Of a DNA stretch of 64,000 nucleotides, positions 8,297 through 16,633 are shown piece by piece (within the stretch, counting starts at the first letter, position 1; each line of letters starts with the position of its first letter). The notes below the pieces were generated by a model that saw only the letters and a program-made list of their open reading frames with translations, did no database searches and was not told the origin of the DNA. The stretch is from contig NZ_JABGCL010000005.1 of NCBI RefSeq assembly GCF_019800005.1, positions 62,001-126,000 of the forward strand, written 5' to 3'. Origin of the DNA: Geminicoccus harenae (GTDB lineage Bacteria > Pseudomonadota > Alphaproteobacteria > Geminicoccales > Geminicoccaceae). Both the position numbers and the translations under genes were made by a program.

Positions 8297-8302
8297 TCAC
8301 TC

Positions 8303-8323
8303 GGGCGGCCGTAGCGGCCGCCC
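8303..8323 (+). terminator. GC-rich hairpin after the RTX gene
   Basis: Perfect 8-bp stem GGGCGGCC and GGCCGCCC separated by 5 bases (extendable to 9 bp with a 3-base loop), starting 7 bases after the stop codon. There is no T-run, so it may be a weak or factor-assisted terminator or an mRNA 3' end. It could equally end transcripts from the convergent GST side. Confidence 0.45.
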
Positions 8324-8469
8324 CTGCCACGGCGGGACTGGGCACTGCGTCGACGATGTTTGGGCATTCCGCGCCACCCAGGCCGGTATGGCTCCCAGAA
8401 GAGTAGCAACCGGTCGTCAGCGCTGGGACCATCATCATGCCACCGTCATGGATGTCGCGAACCCGCCGA

Positions 8470-9096
8470 TCAAGCCGGCGGCGAGAACCCCTGCGCGATC
8501 TCCTTGAACACCGGCAGCGCCTCGCACCTGTCCGAGTGCGCCGCCAGTGCTGGCCAACGCTCCCGCTCGAACCGGCCGGGGTGGGCGTCCTGGAGGAAGC
8601 GCAACGCCACTGCGACCGCGATGTCGGCATGGCCGATCCGTTCGCCTGACCACCAGGGGCCGGTCCGAGAGGCGCGCCCGGCTTCCAGTACGTCCAGCAC
8701 CGCGGCGATCTGCCTGGCACAGCGCTCGACCCAGACCGCCGACTTCTCCCGGTGCAAAGCACCTTCGTAGAACAGGCTCACCGCCTTGTCGGCCAGACCC
8801 ATCGCCAGCGCGCAGGTCTTGAGTGTGTGGCGGCGGGCGTCGCCGGCACGGGCGATCATGGCCTGTTCCGGCGGCACCAGCCCGTCCAGATGGTCCAGGA
8901 TCGCCCCGCTCTCGATCAGCACCTCGCCATCGTCCAGCACCAGGGTCGGCACCCGGATCAGCGGGTTGTAGGCGGCGATCTTCTCCGCGTCGCCGAATAC
9001 CGACCAGGGCCGCTGCTCGAAGGGCAGGCCGTAGAGGCGCATGGCGATCGCCACGCGCCGCACGAAGGGCGAGTCGTACTGGCCGATCAGGAACAT
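8470..9096 (-). CDS. Glutathione S-transferase family protein
   Basis: 208 residues. The N-terminal thioredoxin-like domain contains YDSPFVRRVAIAMRLYGLPFEQ (about 7-28), the cis-proline segment NPLIRVPTLVLDDG (about 44-57) and the glutathione-contacting LIESGAILDHL (60-70). The C-terminal helical domain contains ERIGHADIAVAVALRFL, the conserved Asp N-cap motif. It starts 7 bp after preA stops and is probably the third gene of the pyrimidine-degradation operon; why a GST is there is unclear. The substrate is unknown. Confidence 0.9.
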   Translation of the reverse strand: MFLIGQYDSPFVRRVAIAMRLYGLPFEQRPWSVFGDAEKIAAYNPLIRVPTLVLDDGEVLIESGAILDHLDGLVPPEQAMIARAGDARRHTLKTCALAMGLADKAVSLFYEGALHREKSAVWVERCARQIAAVLDVLEAGRASRTGPWWSGERIGHADIAVAVALRFLQDAHPGRFERERWPALAAHSDRCEALPVFKEIAQGFSPPA

Positions 9097-9103
9097 GGGC
9101 GGC

Positions 9104-10381
9104 TCACTCGGCCGCCTTCAGCCGCATCGGGTTGTTCGGGTGCATGCTCCAGTTGAGGTAGGGCCGGCCGGTGTCGCGCTCCTGCATGGTGATGCAGTCG
9201 TCCACCGGACAGACATGCATGCACAGATTGCAGCCCACGCACTCGGCCTCGTTGACCACGTATTTGCGCTTGCCCTGCTCGCGCAGTGCGAAGATCGACT
9301 GGTGCGAGGTGTCCTCGCAGGCGATGTGGCAGAGCCCGCACTTGATGCACAGGTCCTGGTTGATGTTGGCGACGATCTTGTAGTTGAGGTCGAGGTCGCC
9401 CCAGTTGCGGTAGTTGCGGGTCGCCAAGCCCATGAACTCGTCGATGGTCCGGTAGCCCTTGCTGTCCATCCAGTTGGACAGGCCGGATGCCATGTCCTCG
9501 ACGATCTTGAAGCCGTAATGCATGGCCGCGGTGCAGACCTGCACCGAGCCGCACCCCAGCGAAATGAACTCCGCCGCGTCCCGCCAGGTCTCGATCCCGC
9601 CGATCCCGCTGATCGGGATCTCGCCGCATTCCCCGTCGCGGTCGATCTCGGCCACCATGCCGAGTGCGATCGGCTTCACCGCCGGGCCGCAGTAGCCGCC
9701 ATGGGCGCCCTTGCCGCCCACCACCGGCTCCGGCGCCATCCGGTCCAGGTCGACCGCGGTGATCGAGTTCACCGTATTGATCAGGCTGACCGCATCCGCC
9801 CCGCCCTTCACCGCGGCCCGGGCCGGGGCCAGGATGTTGGTGACGTTGGGGGTGAGCTTGACGAACACCGGCATCCGGGTCGTCTGCTTGCACCAGCGCG
9901 TCACCATCTCGATATATTCGGGCACCTGGCCCACCGCCGAGCCCATGCCGCGCTCGGACATGCCGTGCGGGCAGCCGAAGTTCAGCTCGACCCCGTCTGC
10001 CCCGGTCGCCTCGACCAGCGGCAGGATGCCCTTCCAGGCCTCCTCGGTGCAGGGCACCATCAGCGAGACCAGGATCGCCCGGTCCGGGAAGTCGCGCTTG
10101 ACCCGGGTGATCTCCTGCAGGTTCACCTGGAGCGGCCGGTCGGTGATCAGCTCGATATTGTTGAAGCCGGCCATGCGCTGGCCGCGATAGGTCACCGCCC
10201 CATAGCGCGACGACACGTTCACGACCGGCGGGTCCTCGCCCAGCGTCTTCCAGACCACGCCGCCCCAGCCGGCCTTGAGCGCCCGGACGACGTTGTATTC
10301 CTTGTCGGTCGGCGGTGCCGAGGCCAGCCAGAACGGGTTCGGCGACTTCACGCCGGCGATGGTGCAGCGCAGATCGGCCAT
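9104..10381 (-). CDS. preA: NAD-dependent dihydropyrimidine dehydrogenase, catalytic subunit PreA
   Basis: 425-residue flavoprotein that reduces uracil and thymine to the 5,6-dihydro forms, the first step of reductive pyrimidine degradation. Residues 1-330 form the dihydroorotate-dehydrogenase-like FMN barrel (SPNPFWLASAPPT near the start; GVELNFGCPHGMSERGMG; ISGIGGIETWRDAAEFI). The C-terminal 85 residues carry two 4Fe-4S motifs, CIKCGLCHIAC and CVGCNLCMHVC followed by PVDDCI. It lies 12 bp downstream of preT, whose product is the partner subunit that brings electrons from NADH. Confidence 0.95.
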   Translation of the reverse strand: MADLRCTIAGVKSPNPFWLASAPPTDKEYNVVRALKAGWGGVVWKTLGEDPPVVNVSSRYGAVTYRGQRMAGFNNIELITDRPLQVNLQEITRVKRDFPDRAILVSLMVPCTEEAWKGILPLVEATGADGVELNFGCPHGMSERGMGSAVGQVPEYIEMVTRWCKQTTRMPVFVKLTPNVTNILAPARAAVKGGADAVSLINTVNSITAVDLDRMAPEPVVGGKGAHGGYCGPAVKPIALGMVAEIDRDGECGEIPISGIGGIETWRDAAEFISLGCGSVQVCTAAMHYGFKIVEDMASGLSNWMDSKGYRTIDEFMGLATRNYRNWGDLDLNYKIVANINQDLCIKCGLCHIACEDTSHQSIFALREQGKRKYVVNEAECVGCNLCMHVCPVDDCITMQERDTGRPYLNWSMHPNNPMRLKAAE

Positions 10382-10393
10382 GACGTCGCTCCT

Positions 10394-11752
10394 TCAGTTG
10401 CCGCCCAGGCCGGGCCCGGCCGACAGGGCATGGTGGATCGAGCGGGCGGCCTGCTTGCCGTCCTCGACCGCCACCACGGTGAGATCCTGGTCCAGCCCGA
10501 TCGCGTCGCCGCCGGCCCAGACCTTGGGCAGGGTGGTGCGTCGCTCGGCGTCCACCACGACCTTGCCGCCCGCCAGCTCCAGCCGCATGGCACTGCCGTT
10601 CAGGGCGGCCGGCACCAGATGCTGGCCCACCGCCTTGAACACCTGGTCCGCCGGCAGCACGAAGCGCTCGCCCGTGCCGGCCAGCACGCCGCCTTCGCCG
10701 ATCCTGGTGTGCTCCAGCTCGATCCCGCTGACCGCACCGTCCGCGCCCAGGATCCGCACCGGGGCCACCCAGGTGCGGATGGTCACCCCGTTGGTCTGGG
10801 CCAGTTCCTGCTCGTAGCCGGTGGCCCCCATCTGCGCCGAGCCGCGCCGGTACGCGATCGTGACGTTCTCGGCACCCAGGCGCCGCGCCTGGATCGCCAT
10901 GTCGATCGCGGTGTTGCCGCCGCCGATCACCACCACGTCCCGGCCGATCGGCAGCTCGCCCTTGTCCGGCGCCTGGCGCAGCGCCTCGATGAACGCCACC
11001 GCGTTCTCCACGCCCGGCAGGTCCTCGCCCTCGATCCGCAGCGCATTGCTGCCGCCAAGCCCGATGCCCAGGAACACCGCGTCGAACTCGTGCACGAGGT
11101 CGGCCAGATGCAGGTCCTCACCCAGCGTCGTGCCGCAGCGCAGCTCGATGCCACCCAGGGCCAGGAGGAAGTCGAGCTCCCGCTGGGCGAAGTTGTCCGT
11201 CATCTTGTAGGTGGCGATGCCGTACTCGTTGAGCCCGCCGCCCTTCGGCCGCCGCTCGAAGATCACGACCTCGTGACCGAGCCTGGCCAGGTGATGGGCG
11301 CAGGCGAGCCCGGCCGGCCCGGCACCCACCACCGCGATCCGCTTACCCGTCGCCGCGGCGCGTACGAAGGGCTGCTCTCCGGAAACGAACAGGAAGTCGG
11401 TGGCATAACGCTGCAGCGCCCCGATCGCGACCGGCTCGTGGTCCTGGTCCAGGCGCACGCAGGCGCCCTCGCACAGGATCTCGGTCGGGCAGACCCGCGC
11501 ACAGGTCCCGCCCAGGATGTTGGCGTCCAGGATGGTGGTGGCGGCACCGCGGACATTGTCGGTCTGGATGCCGCGGATGAAGCGCGGGATGTCGATGCCG
11601 GTGGGGCAGGCCTCCACGCAGGGCGCATCGTAGCAGAACAGGCAACGGGACGCTTCCACCAGTGCCGTCTTGCGGGACAGAGGCGGGGTGAGGTCGGCGA
11701 AGGCTTCCGCATAGTCCGCTGGCGAAAGCCGATGCCCGGCAATGTCGCTCAT
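10394..11752 (-). CDS. preT: NAD-dependent dihydropyrimidine dehydrogenase, subunit PreT
   Basis: 452-residue FAD/NAD and iron-sulfur protein that feeds electrons to PreA. The N-terminal 110 residues hold the cysteine clusters CLFCYDAPCVEACPTGID and CARVCPTEILCEGAC. The FAD-binding motif GAGPAGLACAHHLA follows at about 145-158, and the NAD-binding motif GGGNTAIDMAIQARRLG near 280. The arrangement equals the glutamate-synthase small-subunit type that PreT belongs to. It is the first gene of the operon preT-preA-gst, divergent from a RutR-like regulator across a 153-bp gap that holds an inverted repeat. Confidence 0.94.
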   Translation of the reverse strand: MSDIAGHRLSPADYAEAFADLTPPLSRKTALVEASRCLFCYDAPCVEACPTGIDIPRFIRGIQTDNVRGAATTILDANILGGTCARVCPTEILCEGACVRLDQDHEPVAIGALQRYATDFLFVSGEQPFVRAAATGKRIAVVGAGPAGLACAHHLARLGHEVVIFERRPKGGGLNEYGIATYKMTDNFAQRELDFLLALGGIELRCGTTLGEDLHLADLVHEFDAVFLGIGLGGSNALRIEGEDLPGVENAVAFIEALRQAPDKGELPIGRDVVVIGGGNTAIDMAIQARRLGAENVTIAYRRGSAQMGATGYEQELAQTNGVTIRTWVAPVRILGADGAVSGIELEHTRIGEGGVLAGTGERFVLPADQVFKAVGQHLVPAALNGSAMRLELAGGKVVVDAERRTTLPKVWAGGDAIGLDQDLTVVAVEDGKQAARSIHHALSAGPGLGGN

Positions 11753-11839
11753 GCTGCTGTCGTCTCCGCCGGCGTCCTGATCTTGCGCCGGAATCGGGTT
11801 CCCATTAACGGCACGTTATTGGGTAGGCCTGTGCCGTCA

Positions 11840-11866
11840 AGAATCATTCCAGTCGAGAACGATTCT
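11840..11866. promoter_or_regulatory. Inverted repeat between preT and the RutR-like gene, candidate operator
   Basis: Arms AGAATCATTC and GAACGATTCT are reverse complements at 9 of 10 positions around a 7-base spacer, a shape suited to a dimeric TetR-type repressor. It lies 39 bp before the regulator start and 87 bp before preT, so one site could control both divergent promoters. It differs from the E. coli RutR box (TTGACCA, two bases, TGGTCAA), so the assignment is positional inference. Confidence 0.5.
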
Positions 11867-11905
11867 ATTTCGGCTGCGTGCGTCGACAACTGAAGGAAAC
11901 CGTGA

Positions 11906-12547
11906 ATGGCCGGCCAGATCCGCCGCAGGAACCGCGCGCGCATCCTCGCCGCCGCCGAGGAGGTGTTCGCCGAGATGGGGCTGGAGGGCGCCACCACCCA
12001 GGCGATTGCCGACCTTGCCGGCATGCCCAAGTCGAACATCCTCTATTATTTCGGCACCAAGGAACAGATCTACGTGGCCCTCCTACAGGAGGTGGTGCGG
12101 TTCTGGCACGAGAGCTTCAGCGGCTTCGGCCCGGAGGACGACCCGGCCCTGGCGCTGGAAACCTACGTGATCGAGAAGGTCCGGATGAGCTTCAGCCGGC
12201 CGGCGGCGTCCCGGCTGTTCGCCCGCGAGATGCTGAGCGGCGGCCATCGGCTGCAGCACTATCTGGAAGGCGAGCTGCGCCAGTGGGTCGAGGAGCGCAG
12301 CCTGGTGATCCAGGAGTGGATCGCCCAGGGGCGGATGGCGCCCGTCGACCCGCACCAGCTCATGTTCACGATCTGGGCCGCCACCCAGACCTATGCCGAC
12401 TTCGCGCCGCAGGTGGCAGCCGTCCGCGGTGCCCCGCCCGACCCGGCTGCCCAGGAAGCGATCGCGCGCTCCTTGGCCGACTTCATCCTGCGCGCCTGCA
12501 TCCCGTCACCGGCCCGCCCCGCCGCCTCGCTGGCCGGCCAGGGCTAG
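11906..12547 (+). CDS. rutR: TetR-family regulator, RutR-like
   Basis: 213 residues. The N-terminal helix-turn-helix is classic TetR: ARILAAAEEVFAEMGLEGATTQAIADLAGMPKSNILYYFGTKEQIY (about 11-56). The C-terminal ligand domain matches the RutR type (SRLFAREMLSGGHRL; LMFTIWAATQTYADFAPQV near 153-171). RutR senses uracil/thymine and controls pyrimidine use. Divergence from preT-preA strongly supports that role here. It may regulate from the inverted repeat at 11840-11866. Its stop is 5 bp from the convergent membrane-protein gene. Confidence 0.88.
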   Translation: MAGQIRRRNRARILAAAEEVFAEMGLEGATTQAIADLAGMPKSNILYYFGTKEQIYVALLQEVVRFWHESFSGFGPEDDPALALETYVIEKVRMSFSRPAASRLFAREMLSGGHRLQHYLEGELRQWVEERSLVIQEWIAQGRMAPVDPHQLMFTIWAATQTYADFAPQVAAVRGAPPDPAAQEAIARSLADFILRACIPSPARPAASLAGQG

Positions 12548-12552
12548 GCCCC

Positions 12553-13317
12553 TCACGCCGCGGAAGCCGCCGCCCGACGGCCGGCACCCCGCCAGATCTC
12601 GCGCAGCCGATGCCAGGTCAGGGCGGCGAAGGTCGAGCTCAGCACCACCTGGACCGCCACCCCCACCGATTCCAGCACCTGGCCGAAATGGGTGTAGCCG
12701 GTGGCGGTCTCGACCGCCTCGGGCCCGGCGAACCAGCCGAGCGGGATGCCGATCAGCAGGGCCAGCAGCAGGCCCAGGCCAGTGCCGACCGCCACGGACA
12801 GGATCACCAGCACCAGGGCCGGCCAGCGGTTGCCGCGGGTGAGCTGGCTGCTGCGCCGCACCGCCGAGAGCGGCGGCAGATCCTCGACGATCGCGGCCGG
12901 CACCGCGACGATCCACAAGGTGGCCAGCCACAGGCCGGGCACCACGAACAGGATGAAGCCGATCAGGACGCCGATCGAGACGAGCAGGCTGGCGCCGAAC
13001 ACGCGCAAGGCCGCCGGGCCGGCGGCCCGGTAGGCCTCGGCCACGCCCAGCTCCCTTCCGTCCGCCTGGGCCAGCACCACCCGGGTGACCGCCACCGCCG
13101 CCATGGCCGAGCCGCTCGCCTGGATGACGAAGCCCAGGATGTTGGCGAGATCGGCCGAGGCGATCAGCCGGGCCGCCAGCATGTCCAGGCCGGTCGCGAC
13201 GAACACGGCGATCCCCGCCAGGCCGAACAGCTGCAGCGGCCGGGTCAGCACGATCTGCAGCCCGTGGCGGATGATCCGGACCGGATAGAGGCGGTCGGGT
13301 GCCTTCGCCGTTGCCAT
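12553..13317 (-). CDS. Polytopic membrane protein, glycerophosphodiesterase-membrane-domain-like
   Basis: 254 residues with about five or six hydrophobic segments (for example LQLFGLAGIAVFVATGLDML, VFGASLLVSIGVLIGFILFVVPGLWLATLWIV, VLVILSVAVGTGLGLLLALLIG). The central signature VVPGLWLATLWIVAVPAAIVEDLPPLSAVRRSSQLTRGNRW is typical of YciC/UPF0259 and DUF975-like proteins: an aromatic-rich helix, then a Ser-x-x-Leu-T-x-G-x-R-W loop. The upstream gene is a divergent paralogue with the same signature, and the two overlap by one base (TGATG), implying translational coupling. The function is unknown, presumably in the inner membrane. Confidence 0.75.
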   Translation of the reverse strand: MATAKAPDRLYPVRIIRHGLQIVLTRPLQLFGLAGIAVFVATGLDMLAARLIASADLANILGFVIQASGSAMAAVAVTRVVLAQADGRELGVAEAYRAAGPAALRVFGASLLVSIGVLIGFILFVVPGLWLATLWIVAVPAAIVEDLPPLSAVRRSSQLTRGNRWPALVLVILSVAVGTGLGLLLALLIGIPLGWFAGPEAVETATGYTHFGQVLESVGVAVQVVLSSTFAALTWHRLREIWRGAGRRAAASAA

Positions 13318-14144
13318 CAGTCCAACTCCCGCACGCGCGACCCGCCGGGATCAGAAGGGGATCGCCCGGGGCCGGTCAAGCCGTGGGCGGTGCGCGGCCG
13401 GGCCAGCCGGTGCAGGTGCAGCCAGGTCACGCTGACCAGCACCATGGACAGGATCGCGAAGCTGGTGAGCAGCAGGACCCGGAGCCCGTAGCCGGGCAGG
13501 CCTCCCAGCCCGCCCAGCTCCGCCTCGCGCAGCAGCCCGCTGCCATGGAAGAAGGTGATCGACAGGGTCAGGCCGCGAACGGTCCATAGATCGGCCGCCA
13601 TGTCGACCAGCCACAGCAGGCCGAGCATGCCCAGATAGAGCGCCAGCACGCGCCAGCGCTGGCCCGAGGTCAACTGGTAGCTGCGCTCGGTGGCGGCCAT
13701 CGGGCCGAGCCTGCCCGTCACCGCCGCCGGCACGGCCACGAACCAGGCGGTCATGACCCAGAGCCCGGGCAGGACCAGGAGGAGCGTGGCCGGCGTCGCG
13801 ACCAGCAGGGTGAGGCCCATGGCGCCCAGCGCGCGCAGCGTCCTGACCGCTCGCCGCTCTGGCCGGCCGCCGGGTGCGAGAAGGCGTTGCCCATGGCCAC
13901 TCGCCACCTTCTCGACGACCAGGGCCCAGGCGAAGCCGGCCATGGCGAAGCCGGCCGCGACGTGCAGCACCATGGCGACGTTCGGCCCGGCCAGGGCCAC
14001 CGCCAGCACCGGCACGCTGACCCCCAGCATCGTGCTGACGGCGATCAGGCCGAACAGGACCCGGTGGTGGCGGGCGAGCGCCCGTCCCGTGTCGCGCAGG
14101 ACCCTCCGCAACTCCAGCCGGGCACCAGGCTCCCGTCCCGCCAT
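13317..14144 (-). CDS. Polytopic membrane protein, paralogue of the next gene
   Basis: 275 residues with about six membrane segments. Residues about 125-165 (VLPGLWVMTAWFVAVPAAV, then GPMAATERSYQLTSGQRW) match the signature of the downstream protein almost position for position, so the pair arose by duplication or forms a heteromer. A cytosolic stretch near 83-105 is basic. The C-terminal 35 residues are polar and disordered-looking. The start at 14144 has no strong ribosome site. Its role is unknown. Confidence 0.72.
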   Translation of the reverse strand: MAGREPGARLELRRVLRDTGRALARHHRVLFGLIAVSTMLGVSVPVLAVALAGPNVAMVLHVAAGFAMAGFAWALVVEKVASGHGQRLLAPGGRPERRAVRTLRALGAMGLTLLVATPATLLLVLPGLWVMTAWFVAVPAAVTGRLGPMAATERSYQLTSGQRWRVLALYLGMLGLLWLVDMAADLWTVRGLTLSITFFHGSGLLREAELGGLGGLPGYGLRVLLLTSFAILSMVLVSVTWLHLHRLARPRTAHGLTGPGRSPSDPGGSRVRELD

Positions 14145-14171
14145 CCGCTCATCCGACCGGTAGCCGGCTGC

Positions 14172-14933
14172 TCAATACTGCACGCCCTTGGTGAGCGCGC
14201 CGTCGATCACGAGGTTGGTGCCGGTGGTGAAGCTGGAGGCGGGGCTCGCCAGGAACACCACGCCCTTGGCGATCTCCTCAGGCGTCGCCATCCGTCCGGT
14301 CGGGTTCAGGGCGAGCGCCTGCTGGAACAGCTCGGGATTGTTGTTCTCGATCCAGTGCCAGACGCCGCCCTCGAAATAGGTGTTGCCCGGCGACACGCTG
14401 TTCACCCGGATCATCTTGGGTGCCAGCTTGTAGGCCAGGCCATGGGCATAGTGGATCAGTGCTGCCTTGAACGCGCCATAGGCCGGCCCGGTGAAGTCGA
14501 TCTCGCGGCCGGAGACCGAGCTGATCAGCACGATCGAGGGGTGCTCGGACTTCTCCAGATAGGGCATGGCCGCGTTCACCGTGTTCACGCTGTGCAGCAT
14601 GTCCACCTCGAACTGCTTGCGCCAGGACGCCTCGTCGTCGGTCACCGCCAGGGCGGAGACGTTGGCGACCACGATGTCGATGCCGCCCAGCGCATCGGCG
14701 GAGGCCTCGATCCAGCCTTCCAGCGCCGCCTTGTCGGCGACGTCCAGCGCCTGGCCGAATCCGGTGACGCCCTGCGCCTTGATGGACGCCACCGCCTCGT
14801 CGACCTCCTGGCCGTTGCGCGCACAGATGGCGACATGCGCGCCTTCTGCCGCGAACGCGTCGGCGCAGCGCCGGCCGATGCCCTTGCTGCCCCCGGTCAC
14901 GATCGCCCTTAGACCCTTCAGGCCGAGATCCAT
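14172..14933 (-). CDS. Short-chain dehydrogenase/reductase
   Basis: 253-residue classical SDR. Cofactor motif TGGSKGIGRRCADAFA (about 12-27), NVSALA in place of NNAG, catalytic Ser in LISSVSGREI (about 137-146), and catalytic YGAFK with Tyr and Lys spaced four apart. The end matches the usual TTGTNLVIDGALTKG. The ATG at 14933 follows AGGGGGG by about 10 bases; the frame is open further up, but those residues are not SDR-like. It probably reduces or oxidises a small alcohol/ketone with NAD(P). The substrate is not indicated by its neighbours. Confidence 0.87.
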   Translation of the reverse strand: MDLGLKGLRAIVTGGSKGIGRRCADAFAAEGAHVAICARNGQEVDEAVASIKAQGVTGFGQALDVADKAALEGWIEASADALGGIDIVVANVSALAVTDDEASWRKQFEVDMLHSVNTVNAAMPYLEKSEHPSIVLISSVSGREIDFTGPAYGAFKAALIHYAHGLAYKLAPKMIRVNSVSPGNTYFEGGVWHWIENNNPELFQQALALNPTGRMATPEEIAKGVVFLASPASSFTTGTNLVIDGALTKGVQY

Positions 14934-15010
14934 CGCGTCTAACCCCCCTGTTCGACAGTCCCGGAAAGGTCGATGCAAAGGCCCGGCAAATCAAGCGGCG
15001 AGCGTTCGCC

Positions 15011-16486
15011 TCAGCCGAGGCTGCCGATCGCAATGGCCGGCCCGTCGCCGAACTGGACGAGCTCGACGCCGGTCACCGTGTCGCGCCCGTCGGCACCGAC
15101 GACCTGCCAGACACCGCCGCTCAGCCGGTCGACCGTGTAGCCGGCCTGCGGCCCGGAGAACTGGGCCAGATCGCGCCCGGCCCCGCCTTCCAGCCGGTCG
15201 TCGCCGGCGCCGCCCACCAGCACATCGTCCCCAGGGCCGCCGGCCAGGAGGTCATTGCCGGCCCCGCCGTTCAGCAGGTCGTCGCCATAGGCGCCGCGCA
15301 GCACGTCCTGGCCGTCGCCGCCATACAGATCGTCGTCGCCGGCCCCGCCCAGCAGCTCGTCATTGCCGGCACCACCTTCCAGCCGGTCGTCGCCTGAGCC
15401 GCCATCCAGGGAATCGTTGCCGGCCCCGCCCTGGACCAGGTCGTCGCCGAGCCCACCGGCGAGCTTCAGGTCGTCGCCGTCCCCGCCGCGGATCACGTCG
15501 TCGCCCAGGCTGCCGAACACGTAGTCCGCGCCGGCCCCGCCATCGAGGAAGTCGTTGCCGGCCCCGCCCAGCACCAGGTCGGTGCCGTCGCCGCCGTCCA
15601 GGATGTCGGCACCGAGGCCGCCATCGACCCGGTCGTTGCCGGCATCGCCCCGGATCCAGTCATTGCCCTCGCTGCCGGCCAGCTGGTCGTTGCCGGCCCC
15701 GCCGCGGATCACGTCGTCGCCGCCCTTGCCGAACACCAGGTCGGCGAACGGCGAGCCCAGGAACCGGTCGTCCGAATCGGTCAGGCCGCCGATGAAGGCC
15801 CGGTCGGGCGCGCCGGCGGCCGGCGTGGCGTCGACGAAGTCGCTGCCGTTCCAGCGATAGGCGGCGTCGTCCAGGTGGAGATGCTCGATCGCCGTGCCGC
15901 TGGCGAACTGGTCGCCCAGCAGGACCTGGGCGGTGCCGCCGCCGGTACGGGCGAAGTCGATGCGCAGGGACTGGCCGTCCCGGCCGATGGTCAGGTCGGC
16001 CATGCGCAGCCCGTCCAGCACCAGCCGGTCGGTGTCGCCCTCGTCGAACAGCACCGCACTGTTGATCGTCCGGGTCAGCCGATAGACGTCGTTGCCGGCC
16101 CCGCCGGACAGGCCGTCCGTGCCGGCGGTCGCGATCAGCAGGTCGGCCCCGGCCCCGCCCATCAGCACGTCGTTGCCGGCTCCGCCGTCCAGATGGTCGT
16201 CGCCGGCCCCGCCCCGGATCAGGTCGGCACCGTTCGTGCCGAGCAGGCGGTCAGCCTCGCCCCCGCCGGTAAGCCACAGGCGCTCCTCGCCGGAATAGGT
16301 CTCGCGCGTCGCGACCTCGGTGCCGTTCGCCAGGTAGACCCGCGGTGCAGTGCTGCCATTGCTGCGGATCGTCTGGCCGTTCGTGCCGTAATGGACCAGG
16401 AAGGCCGGCTCGGCCGCACCACCCGGGCCGGTGGCCACGGTCAGCCGCACGCTGTCGGCGGCGATGCCGCTCGGAAGGGTGACCAA
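15011..16486 (-). CDS. RTX calcium-binding beta-roll protein (TTG start)
   Basis: 491-residue acidic protein with no enzymatic domain. After a 70-residue lead, residues about 75-135 and 240-445 are tandem GGxGxDxLx nonapeptides (about 30 in all), such as GGAGNDVLM and GGDGDDLKL, separated at about 140-235 by a non-repeat beta-rich domain (YRLTRTINSAVLFDEGDTDRLVLDGL). The C-terminus (YTVDRLSGGVWQVVGADGRDTVTGVELVQFGDG) resembles a common RTX terminal module with a secretion signal. TTG at 16486 is the only plausible start: a stop codon lies immediately before it and GGAG about 7 bases before. Probably a type I secreted surface or matrix protein; no export genes adjoin. Confidence 0.8.
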   Translation of the reverse strand: MVTLPSGIAADSVRLTVATGPGGAAEPAFLVHYGTNGQTIRSNGSTAPRVYLANGTEVATRETYSGEERLWLTGGGEADRLLGTNGADLIRGGAGDDHLDGGAGNDVLMGGAGADLLIATAGTDGLSGGAGNDVYRLTRTINSAVLFDEGDTDRLVLDGLRMADLTIGRDGQSLRIDFARTGGGTAQVLLGDQFASGTAIEHLHLDDAAYRWNGSDFVDATPAAGAPDRAFIGGLTDSDDRFLGSPFADLVFGKGGDDVIRGGAGNDQLAGSEGNDWIRGDAGNDRVDGGLGADILDGGDGTDLVLGGAGNDFLDGGAGADYVFGSLGDDVIRGGDGDDLKLAGGLGDDLVQGGAGNDSLDGGSGDDRLEGGAGNDELLGGAGDDDLYGGDGQDVLRGAYGDDLLNGGAGNDLLAGGPGDDVLVGGAGDDRLEGGAGRDLAQFSGPQAGYTVDRLSGGVWQVVGADGRDTVTGVELVQFGDGPAIAIGSLG

Positions 16487-16502
16487 TCACCTGCTCCGCT
16501 GC

Positions 16503-16518
16503 TGTTTTCCGGAAAACA
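16503..16518. promoter_or_regulatory. Perfect 16-bp palindrome upstream of the RTX gene
   Basis: TGTTTTCCGGAAAACA reads the same on both strands. It ends 17 bp before the RTX start codon, so a bound protein would overlap the promoter or block the ribosome site. The other 147-bp gap sequence between this gene and ugpC is unremarkable. The binding protein is unknown. Confidence 0.5.
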
Positions 16519-16633
16519 CGACCTATCGCGGCCCGGCTACCCCATGCCAGGAGTGAGCGCAACGGCCCTGCGGCCGAGTTTCCGGATCAGCCAGGGTATT
16601 CGTGCGGCGGCAGCTACCGCCATGCGTCCTGTT

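Noticed and set aside
9041..11893. A 950-codon open frame on the plus strand opposite preA and preT
   Set aside because: It is antisense to two clearly recognised genes, is rich in His/Arg/Asp/Gly as expected from reading GC-rich codons backwards, and has no domain.
11753..11905. A classical RutR box (TTGACCA-NN-TGGTCAA)
   Set aside because: Looked for in the preT/regulator gap and not found; only the different inverted repeat at 11840-11866 is present.
15160..15740. Periodic repeats that at first sight resemble a CRISPR or minisatellite
   Set aside because: The period is about 27 bp with variable sequence and reads in frame as GGxGxDxLx nonapeptides of an RTX protein; there are no unique spacers.
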